Of a DNA stretch of 12,678 bases, positions 7,701 through 12,678 are shown in pieces. The DNA is from Candidatus Aegiribacteria sp. (GTDB lineage Bacteria; Fermentibacterota; Fermentibacteria; Fermentibacterales; Fermentibacteraceae), in contig JAIOSX010000336.1 in NCBI GenBank assembly GCA_021107345.1, positions 1 to 12,678 on the forward strand. Reading direction: 5' to 3'. Position 1 is the first letter of the stretch. Each line of letters opens with the position of its first letter. The notes under the pieces are model-generated. The model was given only the letters and a program-made list of their open reading frames with translations. It made no database searches and was not told the DNA's origin. Position numbers and translations under genes: made by a program.

Positions 7701-8475
7701 ATCCTTCTTCATGCCGGTGCAGGCGGACACAGGTTCGTATTCACGGGGCAGTGCCGTAGGGATATCAGTAAACGATTGTGAGATAGCGTTCGAAGAGTGG
7801 ATTACTTCCGTGGATGAAGGCAATCATGCTGCCGATTCAGTACCTCCATCAATTGAACTCTGGATCGACGGTTACAGAGGAGAAGGTAATCCGTACGTTA
7901 GCGGAGATGCGGTGTTAAGAGCTTTTCTTTCCGATTCCAGTGGAATCTGTACAATGGGCGGGGGAGCGGGCCGCTCAATTCTCCTCAGCCTGGATTCCCA
8001 GGGATTCGATATAAGCAGGTATTTTACTTACAGAAATAACAGTTACACCTGCGGTGAGATTACATACACCTTTCCTGAGCTTATCGAAGGCGATCACAGA
8101 ACAATTCTGGTTGCCTGGGATGGAATGGGCAATACAGCAAGGGATACACTTGATTTCAAAGTGACCGGGACAGATGAAGACCTCCTCTCTTCGGTATTCG
8201 TTTACCCCAATCCGGGGGAAGGACAAAGGTGTTTCAATTTCGAGACCTCCTCTGCGGGCATTGCGGTAATTACCGTATATACTGTTGCTGGAAGAACCAT
8301 ATGGCGGGAAACCGTAACCTGTAATGAAGGTTACAACCAGGTTATCTGGAGCGGTCTTGATATGGATTATGATGAGCCTGGATCCGGGGCTTACATCTAC
8401 AGAATAGACTTTTCGACCGGTGGAGGTGCATCCAGTTCTATTACCGACATCATGGCGGTTGTGCGTAAACCCTGA
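4702..8475 (+). CDS. Gingipain-like peptidase C25 / PorU-like exported protein A with C-terminal FlgD/T9SS-like domain
   Basis: This is a 1257-residue predicted secreted or surface Cys protease of family C25. TTG is the only plausible start. The N-terminus MNLLLLAVFLLS is a short signal-like segment without a positive residue. An N-terminal beta-rich region (~1-200) is followed at ~204 by FWGRPWARMAVSSTGIHAVTG and at ~307 by RYATHNVYWLTWG, which match the pattern of the type IX secretion sortase PorU. The C25 domain spans ~562-918. It has LLLVGDGSYDP, the catalytic His798 in FFGHGSYG, the catalytic Cys832 in ASCDLGHFD, and then GATRGTY and LYVLFGDG. A PorU-like beta region (~920-1155, including SVPPSIELWIDGYRG and HRTILVAWDGMGN) follows. 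Residues ~1160-1257 form a YPNP...AGRT...WSG.D...GSGAYIYRI domain, like FlgD-Ig or T9SS sorting domains. P. gingivalis PorU cleaves sorting signals and attaches cargo to lipopolysaccharide; whether this protein does so is inference. It is the first gene of the plus operon, 22 bp before the sirtuin, and a paralogue of the gene starting at 9256. Confidence 0.88.
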   Translation: MNLLLLAVFLLSNREHTDIITYDYSGNDGCSFTVNVGQPFFRSYEDRWYPVIHGMGVSFEQDEYVLPSITCYIPVPPGCEPEIVCIPMGSQSASPPGPFLVTPVMTGTGLDTRWEIPSASPPVESGDYYELHTFRLAGTTVAAVTVNPFGGGISSNIPLEISVRLTWPPTYGSRRINSPLLAAVSNPELLSWSVVDQTDVTSPFWGRPWARMAVSSTGIHAVTGLELEQAGCEVTGTPSTSLRILSGPGTQYILEVPGNEHQLSELAVEVCDGGDGVFNQSDTLKFFAQGLDRFDISTGELQRLSHRYATHNVYWLTWGGENGLRIDTVSAMPDASPEWGNSLLHTIWQEQEYAWIAGQEKRTGWVWTQLYEGMPSYFYFSTLSAVGNGNLTLSITPGYRSNGPHRIVLDLHGTMIMDTTWSGDRELLLNINDLELDLSMNLLKLTAVEEPGMLYFNYFNIEYPRGLSYAANRMLRVTAPVPGRYNFSLGGAANEFGLLDLTNPAVPVRLEGQLSGTDLDVALDVQHNSQFWLSAGGENYLSPDSIRVSEPGRIIGSGIQGDVVVVVADQLTAAAEPIETIYAGRGLSVVLVSAGEVYDEFGQGLRDPGAIRSFFRYTQDFWSEPPRSLLLVGDGSYDPLMHITSYPTLIPACIILDSEDGTNYDDIYVIAHKDGILPEVPISRIPVSSVSELTSYLSKIMTYESLDGAGEWENRIMLIADDEWGKTSKTEYYHTDSCELLADTILPASLNRIKFYLIEYPWPPGTVPSGPHPEKPDAREALIEELSAGYANMIFFGHGSYGQLAHEKLLVSSDILRIENGPRQPVMIFASCDLGHFDMISANCLAEDFMLKPGSGSIVSIGATRGTYPGPNELLFNQYYEEIYGGGNPSTAEALWLAKLKNSSYYNNKLYVLFGDGGIHSVYPSATGCTFEIPSDTLYRGRINTVNGSFQNSSIGYLNITESGSERVYTGIDTGSVTYLRYGSSVYQALIAGADQEFSASFFMPVQADTGSYSRGSAVGISVNDCEIAFEEWITSVDEGNHAADSVPPSIELWIDGYRGEGNPYVSGDAVLRAFLSDSSGICTMGGGAGRSILLSLDSQGFDISRYFTYRNNSYTCGEITYTFPELIEGDHRTILVAWDGMGNTARDTLDFKVTGTDEDLLSSVFVYPNPGEGQRCFNFETSSAGIAVITVYTVAGRTIWRETVTCNEGYNQVIWSGLDMDYDEPGSGAYIYRIDFSTGGGASSSITDIMAVVRKP

Positions 8476-8497
8476 AGCGAATTGTGATGGGAGAGTG

Positions 8498-9259
8498 ATG
8501 ACAGAACTGCCGCCCGGGAGTCATATTTTAAAAGCCGCTGGCATGATAAAGACTGCCGGATTAACTGTTGTTTCGACCGGAGCAGGGATGTCGAGAGAAA
8601 GCGGAGTAAGAACATTCAGGGGAGAGGACGGCTTCTGGAGGGAGCATCGAGCCGAAGATCTTGCTTCACTTGAGGGTATCAGGAGAAATCCTGAACTGGT
8701 ATGGGAGTGGTACAGAGAGAGGCTTAAAGCCTGTCAGGAACTTGAGCCCCATGCCGGGTATTATGCACTTGCACGGATACAGAACGAAAAGGAGACACTT
8801 CCACTGATAACGCAGAATGTTGATGGACTTCATCAGAAAGCCGGTATAAAGGATGTCATTGAACTCCACGGAAGTCTCAGAACTGCATCATGCATGGATT
8901 GTTGCGGTGCTTCCGGCACACGGATGACCGAGGAACTCTTTGAGAAGCTTCCGCCACGCTGTTCATGTGGAAGCATTCTAAGGCCGGACGTTGTCCTCTT
9001 TGGAGAGCAGCTGCCTGAAGAAGCTCTCATAAGGGCCTTTCAACTTGCGGAGAGCTGCGATCTTATGATAGTCATAGGAACTTCCATGGTTGTGTATCCG
9101 GCCAGTTCATTACCTCTGATCGCTCTCCGAAGAGGCGCACAAGTTATAGAAATCAATCCTGAGGAAACTCCTCTTTCTTCGTTTGAGGGGACATTAAGCC
9201 TGCGTGGAACTGCCGGCAGTATTCTTCCTGAAATAGTTAAGGTGGTATACGGAATATGA
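8498..9259 (+). CDS. cobB: Class III (SIRT5/CobB-type) NAD-dependent protein deacylase, sirtuin
   Basis: This is a 253-residue cytosolic sirtuin that removes acyl groups from lysines using NAD. The start at 8498 follows GGGAG by four bases; an upstream in-frame ATG at 8420 lies inside the preceding gene and adds residues outside the family. Visible signatures are the NAD loop TGAGMSRESGVRTFRG (~28-42), TQNVDGLH (~105-112), the catalytic His124 in ELHGS, structural zinc cysteines C132-x2-C135 and C155-x-C157, RPDVVLFGE (~162-170), and GTSMVVYPASSLP (~194-206). The class III acyl pocket is intact: Ala56, Tyr72 and Arg75 (WEWYRERL) align with SIRT5 Ala86, Tyr102 and Arg105, predicting preference for succinyl, malonyl or glutaryl lysine. 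The usual Pro of SG(I/V)P.FR is Arg38, which is unusual. The gene lies 22 bp after C25 gene A, and its stop overlaps the ATG of C25 gene B (ATGA). No signal peptide is seen, so it works in the cytosol, unlike its neighbours. Confidence 0.95.
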   Translation: MTELPPGSHILKAAGMIKTAGLTVVSTGAGMSRESGVRTFRGEDGFWREHRAEDLASLEGIRRNPELVWEWYRERLKACQELEPHAGYYALARIQNEKETLPLITQNVDGLHQKAGIKDVIELHGSLRTASCMDCCGASGTRMTEELFEKLPPRCSCGSILRPDVVLFGEQLPEEALIRAFQLAESCDLMIVIGTSMVVYPASSLPLIALRRGAQVIEINPEETPLSSFEGTLSLRGTAGSILPEIVKVVYGI

Positions 9260-12200
9260 CGTATTTTCTCCTGCTCTGTGTATCCGTGTCACAATTGACA
9301 GCACCTGTTTCAACCGATCCCTCAAGCGGGTACAGCACAGCACTGACCTTTGAAGATCCTGACATAATGAGCACTGAACGCGGCAGTTATCCTGTTTTCC
9401 GGGGAGTACCTGTAAGATTCGCGGCTGGTGAGCCTGTACGTCCTTCACTCATTCTTTTCATCCCCCTTCCTGATGGGGCTGTACCTGAATTGAGTTATTC
9501 GGCAACCTCATACAGATCAACAGGCATGACTTCCAGCCAGGCAAGGGCTCCTGACGTAATCGGGGAAGGTCTGTTTGCGAGAGAGATCACTGCAGACCCT
9601 GTGCAGCCCGAAGACAGACATGTCGTGCTTAACGGTATTATCCCTCTTGCGGGAACCCGGATGGCTATGATTACAGTATTTCCCGTCGCCGGAGAAAGCG
9701 GCAGCAGCTACGCTTCCCGGATCGATCTTCAATTGCACTGGGATCCTGTCCCCGGAGGCATTTCCGTTGAGAGTCATCCACTGCTAAGGCTAATAGCTCC
9801 GAAGGATTGTCTGTTCTGGAGAAACGGTACTGATGGAACCATGGAGAGTATTTTCTGGGGAAAGCCATGGGCTCGGATAGCTATCGGGAATACCGGCGGC
9901 TACACTTTATCGGGCAACGATCTTGAAGAGGGCGGCTGTGAGATAATCGGTTCTCCATGTACGTCCCTGAGGCTGTTCACCGGTCCGGGGCTGATGTTCA
10001 GTGATGATCCTGCCGATTCCCATGAGTTATCAGAAGTTGCTGTAGCTGTGAATGATCGGGATTTAGACGGACTGTTCGACGGAGATGATTCCATAGAATT
10101 CTTCGGAAGAGGATTGTCAAGATGGGAGGTTTCGGACCAGGAAATTCTGAGACTGCAGCACAGGTACGCAACCCACAACATTTACTGGCTTACATGGGGT
10201 GCTGAAAACGGTCGGAGAATGGATGGGATCTCAGGGAATCCCGATTCGTCCCCGGAATGGGGAAACACGATCCTTACCGATATCTGGCTCAGGGAAGAAC
10301 ATATCTGGATGCCATTGTATGAAGGTACAACAGGGTGGATATGGGAAACGGTTTCAGAGGGAGAACGAATTACCGTACCGTTTCAGATCACCGGTTCAGG
10401 TAGTAGCTCAGTTAAAATTTCCGTTGTAACTGACTCTTCCCAGTCCCGCACAGTTATAATTTACATAAATGGGAATCAGGTTCTAACTGATACCTGGTCC
10501 GGTTCCGGTAGCAGGATACTGGAGGTAGGCAGTCTTCAGCTGTCCGGTTCCTGTACACTTGAAATCGAACTGGTGGAAGACGAAGGCGAAGGTGTCCTGG
10601 GGCTTATTTCGGTACAGGTTACTTATCCTGATCAGCCCGGAGATCTTTCGGGCAGGACTCTCTTTCCTTCAAGAGAGAGAACCGGAAGGTACAACTTCAG
10701 GACTTCAGGCGTATCCTCTGACTGCAGCGCATATTACATTTCTGACTTCAATTCTCCTGAATTAATAACCGGTGTGGAGTATACAGGCGGTCAGCTTCGA
10801 TTTTCATACGATGTGGACACTTCATCAGTATTGATACTTATGGATTCAGACGACTGGATGTCTCCGGACTCAATAGTATCTTCCAGTCCCGGACGTCTGG
10901 TGGGCACGGTATCGGATGGAGACAGGCTGATCGTTGTACACCCTTCCCTGTATAACGGTATCCGGGGAATTGAAACATTGAGCATTGAACAGGATCACAG
11001 TCCTGTGGTGGCAACTACTACGGAGATTTACAATGAGTTCGGCCAGGGTGTTGCCGATCCCGGTGCTATCAGATCGGCCGTCAGATGGGGAATTGACAAC
11101 TGGAACAGCGGTCTGGGTGGTGTGATACTTGCCGGTGACGGGCACTACGATTTTCTTGGCCATGCAACCACTCAGCCGGTAATGATACCCCCCTGGATTA
11201 AACTTGTAACAAGCAGAATTGACTGTATTGACGATATGTACGTTATGGTTCACGAGAATGCTGTTCTACCAGAGGTTCCAATTGCCAGAATACCGGTGGA
11301 TAATCTGTCCCAGCTGGGTACCTGTACCGCGAAGCTGTTTGACTACGATGCAGGACAGAACAGTGGTACATGGATGAACAGAGCCCTTATCGTTGCTGAT
11401 GACGAGTGGGGTCGGGGTGAAGCATGGAATGAAACCTATCACACCATGAATTCCGATATCATCACCGAGGAAGTCCTGCCTCGCTTCCTGTCCCGGGAGA
11501 AGTTCTACCTTATAGAATATCCATGGCCACCCGGTTCCTGGACCTCTGATGGACCTCATCCGGAAAAACCCGAAGCGAGAGAGAGCTTTATTGAAACACT
11601 GAATCAGGGTCATCTTTTCCTTCTCTATCAGGGACACGGAGCCGCTGAACAGATAGCTCATGAGGTGCTGATGCTGGGGGAAGACGTAAGCAGTCTTGTC
11701 AACGGACATAGACTGCCGGTCTCCTTCTGGGCAACCTGTCATGTAGGTCAATTTGATAATCCGGGAAGTGATGCTATCAGTGAAACACTCGTTTATCATC
11801 CGGCCGGGGGCTGCATTTCCAGTGTGGCCGCAACCAGGGGAACCTCTGGCAGTCCAAACTATCGGTATTTCAGGAGTGTCATCGATTCTCTCTGCCGGGA
11901 TAAGAACCTTACGGTAGGCGATGCCGTCTGGCAGTCAAAACTTGTATCCGGATCCTACACTCTGAATAACAAGTATTATGTATTGTTCGGTTATCCCGAT
12001 ATGCCGTTACCCCTTCCGGATTCCGATGGGTCTGTTATCATTAACGATGACACTCTATGGAGTGGTGAGCTGAATACAATTTCCGGAAACGGTTTTCAGA
12101 ACGACGGATTGGCCTTTATCGAAATTCTGGAATCATCCTGGAACACAGTCTATACCTGTCTGGGGGATTCCCAGATCTCTTACATCAAATGCGGTGGTAT

Positions 12201-12678
12201 CGCCTACCGCGGTACCCAGATCGTGGAAGGCGGAGAATTCAGTATAGATTGTTTCCTTCCTGTTCAATCCATGACCGGCAGTATGGCCCGCGGGGCTGCA
12301 CTGGCACTTTCCAGCCTGTCTGCTGTGTCCGGAGCAGAAGACCCTGCCATTCTTGTCCAGGGGATACCTCAGGGAGATGATCTTGAAGGACCCTCCGTAA
12401 GCATGTGGATAAGGGGCTACGAGGGCATTCAGCATCCTGAACTGACAGGAGATATTACACTGGAGGCTGAATTAAGCGATTCCAGCGGGATCTGTCTTCT
12501 CGGGGGCTCCGGGAGAGAACTCAATCTGTTCGTCGATGGTAATGGAAACAACGTCAGCTCATATTTCTCATATAACAGAGGCAGTACTGTTACCGGGAAG
12601 CTTGTCTATGTGCTTGAAGCTTTGGGAGCGGGGGAACATACACTGATACTCCAGAGTGTGGACGGTCTTGGTAACAGT
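9256..12678 (+). CDS. Gingipain-like peptidase C25 / PorU-like exported protein B (3' end outside window)
   Basis: The frame is open for 1141 codons from an ATG at 9256 to the window edge without a stop. The ATG overlaps the sirtuin TGA, with a weak GGTGG about ten bases upstream, so translational coupling is likely. The N-terminus MTYFLLLCVSVSQLTA is a short signal-like segment. The layout matches C25 protein A domain for domain: FWGKPWARIAI at ~200, RYATHNIYWLTWG near ~303, EFGQGVADPGAIRS, VADDEWG, then FYLIEYPWPPG and GPHPEKPEAR before the active site. The catalytic His794 lies in YQGHGAAEQ and Cys828 in ATCHVGQFD, with the same 34-residue spacing as in A. AATRGTSGSPNY and YYVLFGYPDMP follow. 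The visible end, LQSVDGLGNS, aligns with the AWDGMGN of A, so about 110-120 residues, probably a YPNP-type sorting domain, are missing. It is predicted to be secreted or surface-attached. Clear sequence divergence from A suggests an old duplication and possibly different substrates. Confidence 0.87.
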   Translation, partial: MTYFLLLCVSVSQLTAPVSTDPSSGYSTALTFEDPDIMSTERGSYPVFRGVPVRFAAGEPVRPSLILFIPLPDGAVPELSYSATSYRSTGMTSSQARAPDVIGEGLFAREITADPVQPEDRHVVLNGIIPLAGTRMAMITVFPVAGESGSSYASRIDLQLHWDPVPGGISVESHPLLRLIAPKDCLFWRNGTDGTMESIFWGKPWARIAIGNTGGYTLSGNDLEEGGCEIIGSPCTSLRLFTGPGLMFSDDPADSHELSEVAVAVNDRDLDGLFDGDDSIEFFGRGLSRWEVSDQEILRLQHRYATHNIYWLTWGAENGRRMDGISGNPDSSPEWGNTILTDIWLREEHIWMPLYEGTTGWIWETVSEGERITVPFQITGSGSSSVKISVVTDSSQSRTVIIYINGNQVLTDTWSGSGSRILEVGSLQLSGSCTLEIELVEDEGEGVLGLISVQVTYPDQPGDLSGRTLFPSRERTGRYNFRTSGVSSDCSAYYISDFNSPELITGVEYTGGQLRFSYDVDTSSVLILMDSDDWMSPDSIVSSSPGRLVGTVSDGDRLIVVHPSLYNGIRGIETLSIEQDHSPVVATTTEIYNEFGQGVADPGAIRSAVRWGIDNWNSGLGGVILAGDGHYDFLGHATTQPVMIPPWIKLVTSRIDCIDDMYVMVHENAVLPEVPIARIPVDNLSQLGTCTAKLFDYDAGQNSGTWMNRALIVADDEWGRGEAWNETYHTMNSDIITEEVLPRFLSREKFYLIEYPWPPGSWTSDGPHPEKPEARESFIETLNQGHLFLLYQGHGAAEQIAHEVLMLGEDVSSLVNGHRLPVSFWATCHVGQFDNPGSDAISETLVYHPAGGCISSVAATRGTSGSPNYRYFRSVIDSLCRDKNLTVGDAVWQSKLVSGSYTLNNKYYVLFGYPDMPLPLPDSDGSVIINDDTLWSGELNTISGNGFQNDGLAFIEILESSWNTVYTCLGDSQISYIKCGGIAYRGTQIVEGGEFSIDCFLPVQSMTGSMARGAALALSSLSAVSGAEDPAILVQGIPQGDDLEGPSVSMWIRGYEGIQHPELTGDITLEAELSDSSGICLLGGSGRELNLFVDGNGNNVSSYFSYNRGSTVTGKLVYVLEALGAGEHTLILQSVDGLGNS

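Noticed and set aside
8420..8497. N-terminal extension of the sirtuin from the ATG at 8420
   Set aside because: It overlaps the end of C25 gene A, adds residues not seen in sirtuins, and the ATG at 8498 has a GGGAG site right before it.
11266..11799. 177-codon minus-strand ORF opposite C25 gene B
   Set aside because: It is antisense to the catalytic core of gene B, which shows clear family motifs; the antisense product has no recognisable features or ribosome binding site.

Overview
The window looks like chromosomal DNA from a diderm bacterium near the FCB assemblage. The evidence is a lipoprotein with a canonical lipobox, a LolC/LolE-type permease, two very large gingipain/PorU-like (peptidase family C25) exported proteins, and a C-terminal FlgD-like/T9SS-like YPNP domain. 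Moderate GC with frequent AGG/AGA/ATA codons and this protein repertoire would fit an uncultured phylum such as Fermentibacterota (Hyd24-12) or a relative. That placement is inference; no taxonomic marker gene is present.

Layout. Positions 1-142 (minus) hold the first 47 codons of an exported, probable parallel beta-helix protein in a distinctly AT-rich stretch. Positions 319-4405 (minus) form a compact three-gene operon, read right to left: a LolC/LolE-like ABC permease, a transglutaminase-fold protein (TTG start overlapping the permease stop), and a lipoprotein with two retropepsin-like aspartyl protease domains plus a PDZ domain. A 296-bp divergent intergenic region (4406-4701) carries a perfect 8-bp inverted repeat and a 12-bp direct repeat. 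Positions 4702-12678 (plus) form a second compact operon: PorU-like C25 protein A, a class III sirtuin, and PorU-like C25 protein B, which is still open at the window end. B is the longest reading frame in the right half of the window (1141 codons, no stop).

How the genes may work together. Nearly everything except the sirtuin is predicted to sit in or beyond the inner membrane, and four of the six complete or near-complete genes carry peptidase-type folds with visible catalytic residues (two Cys-His C25 proteins, one Cys-His-Asp transglutaminase fold, one double Asp protease). The divergent locus therefore reads as an envelope protein maturation/processing locus, with the NAD-dependent sirtuin as the unexpected cytosolic partner, translationally linked to the second C25 gene. 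A joint function is a hypothesis from gene order only.

I saw no tRNA, rRNA, CRISPR array, transposase or phage gene, and no frameshift in the main genes.
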